From: Pohlia nutans | Lineage: Eukaryota > Streptophyta > Bryopsida > Bryales > Mniaceae | Length of the DNA stretch: 64,000 nucleotides | Direction of reading: 5' to 3' | NCBI GenBank assembly: GCA_022496805.1 | Contig: CM040088.1 | Coordinates: 28,154,452-28,218,451 of the forward strand | Part shown: piece after piece, positions 11,410-23,838 of the stretch | Numbering within the stretch: position 1 is the stretch's first letter | How the letters are laid out: every line of letters starts with the position of its first letter | Translations under genes and position numbers: made by a program | The notes under the pieces: model-generated | What the model was told of the DNA's origin: nothing | The model's input: the letters and a program-made list of their open reading frames with translations, nothing else | Database searches by the model: none

Positions 11410-12375
11410 TTAAACCCTTTAGCGCCCAGGGTGGTTTTGAAGAAACCATAGTTTTTTGGGTGATGTTTTTTTAAACTTTCTCTATTGAAATTAGGGATAC
11501 CATTAATAGTATTCAACTGTATGAATGTAAGCATAGGGTGAAACGGCATGGTATTTTGTACCAAAAAGTTGCGCCACTATGCTGAAATCCGGTTTTTTTG
11601 GCCAAAGGCTATAAAATTATACCAAATTATCTTTTATTTTGGTTTTTTTTTTCATGGAGCCCTTTATTGATGTTCTATATATTTAAATCCAAAGTTTCAA
11701 AAGAATATCTTCAAAAAAGTTTACTAAAAGTAGTGTTTGAAAAAAATGTCTAAATCTGGTTTCAAACGCAAATTTGATGACGTTAAGTATTTTCAGTTTG
11801 ATTTTTAAAAAAATATTCTTGAAGTTCATGATGATGTTGAGAGCTCCATATAGAAGAAAATAAATAATAAAATAATTTAATGCACTTTTAGCCTATTTCT
11901 TGCAAACTTTCTTGATTGTCACCAAATTCTTTTTCAATTTGTGCTACTTTTTCAAATTGTATATACATATATAAATTCATTTGAAGATAATTTTTTCCAA
12001 AAAATTGTTTGACTTTGTAAAACAATACATATACTACTTTCTTGGAAAAAAAGAATTCAAAAATTTCAAATTTAATATGCATTTTTGAACCCTGCATTGT
12101 TGGATCTTCATAGTGTAATTTAGTGGTCCACTTTACCTTGCTTTCACCCCATAGCTTAATGAAACAAGTGTCGGTTAAATCTTGGTAAGGTCGGACCATT
12201 GGATTGGAAGATTCTAGTATGTCTTTGAACCATATAATGTACACTCAAAAATGAGATTTTGGGGGGTGTGTGGCTTCAAGGTTAAATAGAATTTGGGTTA
12301 AATTTTCTAAAATGAAAGTGAAGATGTTCAGCAATGACCTATGCCAACACCTCTCCATTGCAATTTTTCATGTCA
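11410..12375 (+). mobile_element. TTAA element, family E copy 1
   Basis: It starts TTAA-ACCCTTTAGCGCCCAGG, sharing the TTAA with T1. Its distal 180 bp (CACTCAAAAATGAGATTTTGG to GCAATTTTTCATG) match E2 at 30857-31200 in reverse. No inverted right end is seen, so the right border is inferred from where both copies stop matching. Confidence 0.5.
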
Positions 12376-12412
12376 AAAACATACTTATACATAATTATTG
12401 TGAATTTTATAA

Positions 12413-12836
12413 GTGAGAGCTACTCACCGAAAACACTCACACAATGTATCCACAAGCTACTACATTGTCTGAACGAAGTATGTTTTTTGTTGAAAGGTTG
12501 TTGGAGATCCATATATGAAGCTCAAACTCACAAAAATCTAAAGTGTGTTGGCTCAAGAAGAATGGATGTTGTCTTCACGGTGTAGGAACTACAAACACAA
12601 CTTGGAGTGCAATTAATGCAATTTGATTTTTCTTAGACACATGGCTCAAATTTGCATACTAATGACACCTAGAATGTAGTTAATTTGTTTCTAAACAAAC
12701 ATGTGGCAGTTTCGTGAAGTTTGGAGTTCTAAATTGGGAGATATGATTTTTCAAAGTTGCACTTTTTTTTCACTGGTACTTGGAGTTCGAAAATTTGAAC
12801 GTAAACTTGCTGGTGGGTACTGTACTTGGAAGCAAC
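12413..12836 (+). mobile_element. Partial G element (Tc1-like derivative)
   Basis: About 420 bp match the right part of G2 (50606-51003), from CTACTCACC to the terminal GGTGGGTACTGTA. The left end is missing. Non-coding. Confidence 0.7.
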
Positions 12837-12944
12837 ACCCCTCCAACAGGTTGCTGTATATTTATGCAAGCGTTAAACAGTCATCTCCTAAACCTACAAT
12901 TTCAGTCACCTCAATCACAGTCAAATAATTCCAATCTCATTTGA

Positions 12945-13577
12945 CCTTAAAGGAACAAGAATTCATGGTTTTAAAATGGCTAAGGTAGGATGTTCTAAAA
13001 CCACCAACTTAAGAAATATGGCCTCATTTTAACAAGGTTATTTATGAGAAATATTTTTTGGTCATTTGGAAGAAGATTTCTCATGAAATGCACAAATTTT
13101 CGCAATTTAATTCCCAATATTCAAATTGATACAAATTTTCGAAGTGAAAAGAACTTCGTGACCCAAATCAGACCTCTAGGTTTCCCCATGTCCACACCAT
13201 GTGGTACTAATTTTCACTCATAATAATACCCAAAACCACCAACTATTTCTTCGCAATGCTTGGCATGCCATTGGTCTACTTGAATAGTGAAATTGGTAGT
13301 TTTGAGTCTCAACTATGGTGGCCCTAAGAAAGGTCTATATGTCATAATTGGAGGAGGTGGTGGTTTTAGGACATCCTACCTTAATACAATCATTCATATT
13401 ATGAAGAATATAATTTAGATGGGACCAAATTTAATATCACCAAAATTAGTGAAGAACATTTGCATGTATTGATAAAAATAAAAATAAATTTGAACAAAAG
13501 AAACTTCACATAAGACCTATTTAAAACTGCCTAAAAAAAACATGAGACTCAATTTGGGCTTCTTGGTCCTTTAAGGG
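12945..13577 (+). mobile_element. TTAA MITE, family B copy 1, with M1 nested in it
   Basis: The left end is TTGA-CCTTAAAGGAACAAG (decayed) and the right end GGTCCTTTAAGGG-TTAA. The B body includes GGGACCAAATTTAATATCACC. It is interrupted by M1 (12983-13381). Removing M1 and one TA restores continuity with other B copies. Confidence 0.75.
12983..13381 (+). mobile_element. MITE M1 (AGGTAGGATG ends, TA duplication)
   Basis: The terminal inverted repeat is AGGTAGGATGTYCTAAAACCACCA, flanked by TA on both sides (12981-12982 and 13382-13383). Length is 399 bp, non-coding. A diverged copy in reverse orientation is at 43587-43989. TA duplication points to Tc1/mariner mobilisation. Confidence 0.75.
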
Positions 13578-13754
13578 TTAAAAGAATGGATGAATAGCCG
13601 CACCATCACACTGAACAGGAGAAGCGTTCCTTTAGCATGAATCCAATAATTTAAAAATATGATTGTGCAGAGAATCAAGCAAAGTTATGTAAGAAAATGT
13701 AGAACAAGTCCACTCTAAAAAATCAGAAGAGTGAAAGAGTGAAACATGACTTAC

Positions 13755-14747
<993 letters not shown>

Positions 14748-15093
14748 CTGTAAGCCCGTGTGTAAGCCCCTGCTCATGTGAAAAACGCTAATCAGCAAGG
14801 GGAGAGAACATCCGTATCAATGAACCTCTTCCATGTTGCAATGCTACAGATTCATTGCAAACTGAAGTGCACCATGTTCACTCCCAATTATCCCACCTCG
14901 TTTGACAGCTCTTCCATAGATTCATGGCTATAAAACCCTCAGGCGTTGCTTGCTTGCTACACACACAACTGGGTGCTCAACACAAAGCGAACTATTCTTA
15001 CACCCACTGGCATACCCATTTTTTTGGATTGCTCCTCACGGGGCCCAACCTTTCAAAATCCAAACTTGATACATAACTCTGACACCGCTCAAT

Positions 15094-15160
15094 GGAATGG
15101 TTGTGGAGATAGTTTGGAATGGTCGTGGAGATAGTTTTGAATGGTCATGGAGACGAGACG
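15094..15160 (+). repeat. 22-23 bp tandem repeat
   Basis: Three imperfect units of AATGGTCGTGGAGATAGTTTTG run head to tail. Confidence 0.7.
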
Positions 15161-15254
15161 AAATAGAATCAATCATGGTGACGGAATGGAATTGTCGTGA
15201 CGACAAACCTACCATCCCATGCATGCTAAACCAGCTCCGACTTTCGTCATCACT

Positions 15255-15729
15255 GGAATTTTATTTTTATAAAAAAAAAAAAAATTCAAATAGAAAATCA
15301 AGTCTACTTTCCAACCCAATTTGAATCATGTCAATCCGGGTTAAACTCCATTGAGAAGATTTTTCCAAAGATACAAACTTCAATATTATTCTAGTGTTAT
15401 AAAATTTACTATTTGGGGAAATTAATAATGTTCTCTCCTTTGAAAAAAAATCTTTTTTTAATTTTAGAATAAAATGTCTAGTTTTAACCAATCATACCAA
15501 ATTTCAAATTTTAAAAACAAAATTTGTAATTTTGATGAATATTTAGCAATGAATGCTTCTAATTTCATTAAATGACTATTTAAAATAATTTTTGAGAGTT
15601 TAACTTTACGGATAACTACTAAACATCATGCTTCTTATTTTCTCTTTTGGACCAAATTTTATCAAAGTTGCAGAAGTAACATTTTATAACACATTTAGGT
15701 TTTGCCCTTACCCCTCTATCATTTAGGGG
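15255..15729 (+). mobile_element. TTAA MITE, family A copy 4 (left-truncated)
   Basis: It begins inside the A body at TCAAGTCTACTTTCCAACCC and ends TCATTTAGGGG-TTAA. It belongs to the sub-family that reads CCCTTACCCCTC before the right end, like A6 and A7. Confidence 0.65.
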
Positions 15730-15746
15730 TTAAATTTTAGAAAGAC

Positions 15747-16045
15747 CCTATTAGGACCTCCTTCCATGCAGAGTCGGGCCAATCCCAAAATTTAGCTCTC
15801 TACCGATAAAAAAACCACAAACTACTTCTATGCACACCTCAGTAGAGCAATCCAATAGATAAAATTAGAAATTCTCCACAAAAGCAACCAATCACGTAGC
15901 CCACCGATTGCATGGTGAAGTGGATGACTTTGAAAGTCCGCTTTCAACGCTCACCGAGCATAGGTGGAAGTTCGGACCTCATATTTGTCCTTTAGCTGTA
16001 TCCACAAGCCCGGTACTCACATGGAAGCCCGCCTTTACTACCAAC
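15747..16045 (+). repeat. Dispersed repeat J copy 1
   Basis: About 300 bp match 63545-63845 in the same orientation, from CATGCAGAGTCGGGCC to CACATGGAAGCCCGCC. Both copies lie next to a family A element. No clear terminal repeats are seen. Confidence 0.65.
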
Positions 16046-17400
16046 TCAACATTGGTTGGCACTTAATCTTTAATGGACATACCAAGCCTCTCAAGTTTAG
16101 TTTTCTCAATTTTCAAACCACTTTGACCATGAATTGCTTCTAATGGAGGAAATAAATTATAAATGTTTTGGAGGCATCATTCGCAATAAGAATATTATGT
16201 AGCTACATTTTTAGAATGTAAACTACTTCTATATTTTAAATTTAAAACTCAAAAATACTCCTTTCTTTCAAAATTAGGAGATGTCTTTCAAGGGTTGAGG
16301 TGGATATACCCATTACCACCCAACACCCAATTCTGCCCTTATGTATTAGTAGCCTACACTTTAGAACACAAATGATGCCTCCGGGAGGTTTCACATGTGT
16401 TCACAACTTGACAAGTAACAATGAAAATCTAACATTTGACGTTATAGTGTATGCTAACACTAGTTAAAGGGTGGTCTTTGGGCAAGGTCAAAGAATAGTG
16501 CCAGAGCATGATGTCCAAGGCCCATATATTGGCACTAGCTTGGTTCTAATATGAACCTTTGGCACCACGCTCTCACACTATTCACTAGTGCCCAACTACT
16601 TCTTTTCTAATAGTGTGAGTACAAAATTGTATTGCACATACACTCTCCATGGTAAACCATTCAACTATGAACCTAAATTTCCACTGCGTTAACCCACTAG
16701 GCAAAAAAGCCATTAATACAAGACTACTCTTTTATATCGGGAATAGATACTTTGGTGACCAGTAACCAATAAAACTTTAGTTAATCCTACTCTAGTCTTT
16801 GGAAAATGCTTGGTATAAGTGGGATTTGGATGTGTTGTAGGATTGCCAATGGTTGGTTGGTGAAGAACTATGTGTTGTACTTATGTGGTCCGGGTTCAAT
16901 TCCTATTGGGTCCGTTTAGGGAGTAAATGCGATATGCATGACTTGGAATATTTTCATTCATGAAATTGTATGTTTCCTATTAGTTCTAAAATTTTCCGAT
17001 TTTTTTGATACAAAATGAACTTTTTACAAATTTTTAGGTCAAATACTTCAAGAAATTCATATCAATTACAAAAAATCTTCCAAAAATATAATTTTTCTAG
17101 AACATGTGCAAGTTAGAACGGAGAATCACATGATATATTTTCCGTAGATTTTTTTTATTTAAATTTTGAAATTCAAAAGGCGAACATCCTATGCAATGTA
17201 ATTCACACCTTGAGCTACATAGCTTGCAACAAAAATAAAATATTCAATACTTGAAATTTATAAGATCCGAAAAGTGAAGTGATAATTAGACTCGATAAAC
17301 TTCATTTTCTCAATTGATAGTAATAGCAAAAAACTTCATCTTCAAGGTCAAAATTAACTTTGACCAACAAACATCCACTGTTTGAATGCGCGGTCCTCAA
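16046..17400. other. Anonymous sequence, no gene recognised
   Basis: No repeats shared with the rest of the window and no convincing coding frame. Confidence 0.35.
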
Positions 17401-17410
17401 AGGGCTAAAG

Positions 17411-17605
17411 CAATTTAGTAGGCAAATTGTATTACAAGCAGCCACTTTTTGGCCATGTAGCCTGGGTGAACTATGGAATCCAAACACTAAAGATTTAAAG
17501 CGATTTAGTAGACAAACTGTATTGCAAGCAGCCACTTTTAGGCCATGTAGCCTGGGTGAACTATGGAATCCAAAAACTAAAGATTTAAAGCGATTTAGTA
17601 GTAGA
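17411..17605 (+). repeat. 90-bp tandem duplication
   Basis: TTTAGTAGRCAAAYTGTATT recurs at 17414 and 17504, with a partial third unit at 17594. An open frame on each strand is a by-product of the repeat. Confidence 0.85.
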
Positions 17606-17610
17606 TACAC

Positions 17611-18132
17611 ATAACATTCAGTAGCCTCTGTGACTGCTGCCTTCTCCCAACATAATGATGTAGAATATCCCACATCATTTCATCCCCGCAATGAAATGAT
17701 GTGGGATATTCCACATCACATCAGTAGCTATGGGGACAGGTGGCATTAAGCAAGAGCAATCAACCATGGTGAACAGTAATCGAAAGCACTCCTCAATCAC
17801 AATTCAACAGTGTTTTATAATTATTTATTTGATTCAATAGTCCATTCAATTACAAATCACTGGTCACTCCCATAACATTCAGTAGTCTCTGTGACTACTA
17901 CCTTCTCTCAACAGAATGATGTGGAATATCCCACATCATTTCATCCCCCCAATGAAATGATGTGGGATATTCCACATCACATCAGTAGCTATGGGGACAG
18001 GTGGCATTAAGCAAGAGCAATCAACCATGGTGAACAGTAATCAAAAGCACTCACTCAATCACAATTCAACAATGTTTTGTAATTGTTTATTTGATTCAAT
18101 AGTGCATTCAATTACAAATCACTGGTCACTCC
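17611..18132 (+). repeat. 262-bp tandem duplication carrying long hairpins
   Basis: Two copies start at ATAACATTCAGTAG (17611 and 17873). Each contains a stem of 27-bp arms and a 7-nt loop: 17657-17717 with one mismatch, and 17918-17978 perfect. A related piece with CATTCAGTAGCCTC and a reversed CCATAGCTAC lies at 24771-24845. Confidence 0.85.
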
Positions 18133-18134
18133 AT

Positions 18135-18252
18135 ATATAAAGGTGGATGAAACTAAAAGGCACCCTCTTGGAAGGCTACTAAATGTTATGTCCATAAATA
18201 AAGGTGGATGAAACAAAAAGGCACCCTTCTTGAAGGCTACTGAATGTTATGC
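18135..18252 (+). repeat. 61-bp tandem duplication
   Basis: AAAGGTGGATGAAAC recurs at 18139 and 18200, each copy followed by AAAAGGCACCC and GAAGGCTACT. Confidence 0.75.
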
Positions 18253-18539
18253 AATTTATTGCATATAGCGGGTGGTTTGTTTCATTGAATAAGAAACGAC
18301 TACAGGCAAGCTTCACAGCACTTTCTTTGCACTGGGCTTGACAGTACTTTTCATTGCGCCTCCTTAGTTTGTGAATTTTGACTCCAATATGGGCACATGT
18401 AACCTCTGGCCTGCAGTCATGTCTGTCATGGTGGGATGCCTCAGGGGGGCCACTTAAAAACCACGTGCAAAGAAATTTTCTTACCCGTATGTTATGTATT
18501 ACAAAATCATTAAAATGACATGAATTTTTTAGTGGGGTT

Positions 18540-18698
18540 ATGAAACCAATAGGGATGTGTTTAGTGACACAAAAACTACTTAGTACTATTAAAGATTAGA
18601 CCATTTTTCAAGTATTAAGATGACTGTTTTTTGAAAAAAAGGAGCTGAATTAAAACACGCCAAAAACTAGGACAATTATTTCTGGACAGAGGGAGTAG
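18540..18698 (-). mobile_element. Stowaway-like MITE S1 (truncated)
   Basis: The minus strand starts TACTCCCTCTGTCCAGAAA. The opposite end is missing. Its interior carries the uninterrupted site ATCTTTAATAGT (TTAA at 18599-18602) that is occupied by C1 in copy S3. Confidence 0.65.
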
Positions 18699-18941
18699 CA
18701 AAGTTGTAGACACTAAACTTGCATAGAATTGGTGTAAAGTAGGTAAACCCAAAACCAACAGTGAACCTTAAAAACGACATTATGCATCACTGGCTATCAA
18801 AGACTCTGATGGTGGTACCTGTAATCATAAATACAAACACACATTATCGTCTTCAATGCAGATACATCCTCTTCTTTTGGACAGTTACCTAATTTAATTT
18901 GAATATTTAGGCAGGACTATCTTCTTGAAGAAATGGAAAAG

Positions 18942-19565
18942 TCAACCCCTAACATACCAAGGATTCACAGTTTTAAAATGAAAAATTCAATATATCATAT
19001 TGTGAAAAATGTAATTCGGATGGGACCAAATTTTATATCATAAAATCAGTGAAGAACGTTGTGTGCGTTGAACAAAAAGAAGTCCACATTAGAAACTTCT
19101 CAAAACTGCTTTAGAAAAGTCATTTAACCCCTAAAGGGCCAAGGATTCACAGTTTTAAAATGAAAAACTCAATCTATCGTATTGTGAAAAATGTAATTCA
19201 GATGGGACCAAATTTCATATCACCAGAATCAGTGAAGAACGTTGTTTGCATTGGTCCAAATACAAATAAATTTGAACAAAAGGAAGTCCACATTAGACCT
19301 TCTCAAAAATGCTGTAGAAAAGTCATTTAACCCCTAAAGGACCAAGGATTCACAGTTATAAAATAACAAATTCAATCTATCATATTGTGAAAAATATAAT
19401 TTAGATGGGACCAAATTTTATATCATCAAAATCAATGAAGAACGTCATGAGCATTGGTCAAAGCACAAATAAATTTGAACAAAAGGAAGTCCACATTAGA
19501 CCTACTCAAAACTACTAAAAAAACATGAGGTCCAATTTGGACTTCTCGGTCTTTAATAGGTGAAC
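18942..19565 (+). mobile_element. TTAA MITE, family B, three head-to-tail copies
   Basis: CCAAGGATTCACAG starts units near 18955, 19138 and 19342. The first two units lack the B right end (CAATTTGGGCTTCTTGGTCC) and are joined through TCATTTAACCCCTAAAG. Only the last unit keeps the full right part. This suggests end-to-end concatenation rather than three independent insertions. Confidence 0.75.
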
Positions 19566-20272
19566 CATAAATTCAGCACAGAAGGATACAAAGAAGTGTT
19601 AAGCACAAAACTCAGAATGAAGATGCTCGGTATTCAGGGCTGCGAATGAGACTTCGTATGGCATGTATCACAGTTTATCGCAATTTTTTTTTAAATCACT
19701 ATTGGAATAGTGAAAACATTGCAGGCTCGGGGGGTCATCCCTTGTGTAATTTGGTATACACGTGCGTGCAAAGGATATTTAAATGGGAACTATCACATAA
19801 CTGAAATATTCTAGATATATTTCAAATATATTCTTGAATTATTCCTTACTTTAATTTGAAGCTTCCTATATTACATCATAAAATTTTATAATTAGGTAGA
19901 ATGTTTACGTACCCAATGAATAAGATGGACGCTATATTTGAACTCACCTTGTTTTCTAATTTTTTTTGACAGTGACCCCCCGGGATTGCAGATCTCGCAG
20001 AGTTGCTTACATGGGTAGTTTCTCCACTGCGCTTTCTACATAAATAGTTTCCGCGGCACTCATTTCATCCCAGAACTTGTTGTGCGGCAGATTCTTCTTC
20101 TCTGAGTTGGCCAACACTTTGTTGGAGAGGTAGAATTCAAGATGTCGATAACATCATAACCAATACCTGTGGGAAATGACAAAAGATTCCTAAGCAACTC
20201 TTTCCATAAAACACATAAACGAGACACTAAACTACTCAAGGAATTTTGGCCTACTAATAAGTTATGAGAACT

Positions 20273-20460
20273 ACTCCCTCTGTCCGGAAACAACTGTCCT
20301 AGTTTTTAGCATTTTAGCACTTAACGCTCGTTTTGCAAAAAAAAATGGTTGAAAATAGTAGTATGTAGTTTTTGTGTCACTCTCATTGTCCGCCTCATTT
20401 GAAGTGTACATGGCTCACTTTGAAGTATAAAAACATAAGACAATTAGAGTTATCCGAAAA
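20273..20460 (+). mobile_element. Stowaway-like MITE S2 (right end lost)
   Basis: It starts TACTCCCTCTGTCCGGAAAC and shares TAGTTTTTGTGTCACTCTCA with S1 and S3. It lies in an intron region of the NOL9-like locus. Confidence 0.65.
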
Positions 20461-21188
20461 CAGAACTGCTCCATCAGCGGAGTTCAAGTGGAGTTCTCTT
20501 CCTATAATTATAATTTCTGACATTCATTGTTCATGAATAGTCCCCATGGTCAGGTCTCTTGGCTTGGGGGAACTTGTGGGAACTCTCCGCTAGCTTTGGG
20601 GAGGTCATGAGTTCCACACACCAAGGTGGTGCAGGGCCTTGCTTTAGATTATTCTCCATCTCACCATAGACTAATTTTGCAGTCTTTTTGAACTCAAAAC
20701 GAGTGTAAGGTAAGTTTAAGGTTTCTTTCTACTTTGAGACACTCTTTTTGGTTCACCGTACATCAACGGGTTACTTTTGGGAGAAACATCACCATAAAAG
20801 AAGCACCTACAAAAGTGTCAATAACGCGATACTAATTACCATCAAACCACTCGTAATTTTGCAAAGTAATGATCGAATTGACAATTCCATGCCTGAATTC
20901 AAGGTGAAGTAAACAGAAAAAGTTGATGTTGGTTTTTAGGCGTGTGAAATCAGTTTGATAGGGATGCGGATCGAGGATTTTAAGAGCCACAATAAATGAG
21001 GTTGCAAATTCATGGACAACATAAAACTTGGATGAAAATGTGACAAAACCAATTCAGATTTTATACCTCTCTGGTGACCAAAGATGCATTGCTGGCGGAC
21101 CTGGAAAACAACGGGCCAGAGTTAGCACTCGAGATGATTTACAAGGACCTCGTTTGGCTCTCACAGTCGTTTAAATACTACACAAAAT

Positions 21189-21985
21189 ACTACTCCCTTG
21201 TTTCAAAATAAGAGTCCACTTTAAGTGTATGTAATTTTCTTAACGTTTTTGTTGCCGAAAAAAAGTCATCTCAGTACTCGAAAATGGTCTATCTTTAACC
21301 CTTAAGCGTGCAAGGAGTCCTGTGGGGCCATGTTTGATTGTTTTTTAGTCAAACACTGATTTTCACCTAATTCCTAATTTCAAAGGAAAAAGGTCCCAAC
21401 TAAGAAAGTGTGGGGGTTATCTTCTACTTTCTAGTCCAATTTACGGTTCTTCAAAATTGTTAAAATTGCGTTTTTTACAGCACTTTAAAGCTCAAAACCC
21501 TAAAATTCCAATAGACATTGTAGAAAAAGTTTTCAATCGAATTTCTTATTATGTAAGCTTGAGAAGCATGCCACATACACCTTGTTCATCACTATTATTT
21601 ACATTTTTCCTTAAAATCTCATACTATTTTAGACACTTTTGTAATTACTATGACTATTACAAGAGAAAAGCTTTGAAAAATCTTATAAAATTTATTATAA
21701 TTTAAATAATTATGAAAAAATCAGTATAAATCGGTTGAACAATAAATTATATGAGAAAAATATCAAAATATATATAATATATTTTAAAAGGTGACAAATT
21801 GATGAGGTTCGACCGGGTAAATGTAGTGTGAACGCTTAAGGGTTAATAGTAATGTGTAGTTTGTCACTCTCAATGTCCACCCCGTTTGAAGTGGATAGGG
21901 CTCACGTTTGAAGTAAAAAACATAGGACAAAATCTAGGAAAAAAAATTGCCAAAAACTAGGACTCTTATTTTGAAACGGATGAAT
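21189..21985 (+). mobile_element. Stowaway-like MITE S3 interrupted by C1
   Basis: The left end TACTCCCTTGTTTCAAAATA and the right end GACTCTTATTTTGAAACGGA are inverted repeats. C1 is inserted at its internal TTAA. Confidence 0.75.
21299..21842 (+). mobile_element. TTAA element C1 in S3
   Basis: The ends are CCCTTAAGCGT and ACGCTTAAGGG, 544 bp apart, with TTAA on both sides (21295-21298 and 21843-21846). Comparison with the empty site in S1 supports duplication of TTAA on insertion. Related copy C2 is at 26287-26822. Non-coding. Confidence 0.85.
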
Positions 21986-22571
21986 GCATGCAAGATTGTA
22001 AAAACAGTGGGCTACCAAGATCTCACAGGCTCTTACCAACAACTGGGCTGTCAAGAATGTGTAGCGAGATACACGCAGGAGCTGTGAATTCTGGTTGTCC
22101 GACGTCTGCAAGTATGCAACTTCCTTATACCTGGACAAGCACAAAAAAGAACTAAAATATAAATAATGATCACTAAAGATGCATCCTTCTCATATAGCCT
22201 GGAATTCACATTATCAAGTCAAAAAATAGTGACTAGATTTTTGAGAGGAACATAATCACGGTATAATTAATGACCTGTTGAGAAGTGAGTTCACTTGGAA
22301 CCGAGCAAACGTAGACTTCCCAACATTCTTTGCACCACAGATGGCAATTACTGGCACACTGGAACCAAGTGTAATAAATTCAACAGCTTCCTTCCAATCG
22401 CAGGACAAATTTGTTGTTGTTATCGTATCACTCCGAATCACCAATAGAAAGTGTCGTGAAGTTAAACAACAAGTGCATAAAGGCAAGTCCTATAAGAAAG
22501 AACATACATCACATTCACCTGAGAGTAAATCCAGGCAACAATAAGGCATGAATGAAAAACCATAAAACTCT

Positions 22572-22603
22572 TAACTGTCCTAAGGTAGCGAAATTCCTAG
22601 TCG
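22572..22603 (+). other. Bacterial/organellar 23S rRNA-like fragment
   Basis: The segment contains CCTAAGGTAGCGAAATTCC, part of the conserved 23S rRNA core region (the I-CeuI site region), in the plus orientation. TAACTG precedes it and TAGTCG follows. It matches the prokaryotic/organellar form rather than the cytosolic form. It overlaps the end of an exon of the NOL9-like locus and supplies that exon's stop codon on the minus strand. Confidence 0.6.
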
Positions 22604-22941
22604 TCCAACATTTCTACCACCTTTTGTTTTTTCGCATTAGATGTGTAATATCCACGGCCTTTATGCCTTTTAGCGATTTCTGGAGTGCCAGCAGGTTCAA
22701 CATCTTCCATGAGCACTTCATCACTATCTGCTTCTGAATCTAAACAAAGTTCGTCATCCTCACTGTCCAATTCATTGACGCCACGAGAATCCTGATCTTG
22801 AATTTCTTCATCGAGGAATTTTCTTCCCCTTTTCTTTCCGAGAGAAGAGCCCAGTGGTGCAACAAATTCCTACAGCAACATCAAACACAACGCCCATGTC
22901 AAACAACAAGCAACAAGCAACCTGAGCTCAAAAAGCATTAA

Positions 22942-23155
22942 CCCTTAAAGACCAAGAAGCCCAAATTGGGCCTCATGTTTTCTTTTAGCATTTTTTAGTG
23001 GACTTCATTTTGTTCAAATCTCTTTCTTTTTTGACCAATACGTGCAATGTTCTTCAGTGATTCCAGATGGTGATATAAAATTTCGTCTCATCTAAATTAC
23101 TGATTTTTCACAATATGAATCATGTTAAAATCATGAATCCTTGGTCCTTTAGGGG
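22942..23155 (-). mobile_element. TTAA MITE, family B copy 3
   Basis: TTAA flanks both ends. The plus strand begins CCCTTAAAGACCAAGAAGCC and ends TTGGTCCTTTAGGGG. It lies in an intron of the NOL9-like locus. Confidence 0.8.
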
Positions 23156-23626
23156 TTAACACATAACAAGAGACCGTTGAATTTGACATCTAACCATTGA
23201 CATCAAACAAATGAAATCAATAAAAAAAGCGAGTCATTTACCAGTTTGAAGGATAAATTTCTCCCAGGGACCACACTAGATAATATGTTCTGACCAAGAG
23301 TGTGGGAGGCAAATTTTAATTGGCAACCCAGGACGTCTTTGGTTTCCTCTCTTCCTTCTGCCATATCTATATCCATCAATTCTGCCCCTCCATGCTGCGC
23401 TTCAATGGTAATAATTTCGGCAAGCTTTGAGCTTGAGCAAACAAGGACATCTGTACCGCGAGGGAAAGAGTAGCCAAGCATGGACGCCTGCCCTTCCACA
23501 ACTTGGACCATTGCACATCCATCTAACACGACCATCTGTCAAGCCCAAATGATCAATTATTTAGTAGCAAAATCTTGACTACCATCGTTCAAAAATATAG
23601 CATTCTTACTACCAAATCTACTTAAA

Positions 23627-23838
23627 GGACCGAGGATTCATAGTTTTAAAATGACAAATTCAATCGATCGTATTGTGAAAAATATATAATTCAGGTAGGA
23701 CCAGATTTTATATCACTGGAGTCATTGAAGAATATTGCATGTGTTGATCAAAAGACAAATAAATTTGAATAAAAGGAAGTCTACATAGGACCTATTCAAA
23801 ACTGCTAGGCCCAATCTGGGCTTCTTGGTTTTTAGGGG
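23627..23838 (+). mobile_element. TTAA MITE, family B copy 4
   Basis: It starts CTTAAAGGACCGAGGATTC (left TTAA lost) and ends GGTTTTTAGGGG-TTAA. It is intronic in the NOL9-like locus. Confidence 0.75.

Larger units (their letters stand above)
2485..11413. mobile_element. TTAA-flanked element T1, interrupted by F1
   Basis: The left end reads TTAA-CCCTTAAAGG and the right end, inverted, reads TTAA-CCCTTAAAGGGCTA. Terminal repeats match at 13 of 14 positions and TTAA lies outside both. The host itself is only about 225 bp (2489-2700 plus 11398-11409). F1 sits inside its right terminal repeat. The right TTAA is shared with the next element, E1. TTAA duplication suggests piggyBac- or Kolobok-type transposition; no transposase is encoded. 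Confidence 0.65.

Noticed and set aside
17302..17673. Open frames with internal repeats on both strands
   Set aside because: They follow from the 90-bp duplication (period divisible by three) and show no protein features.
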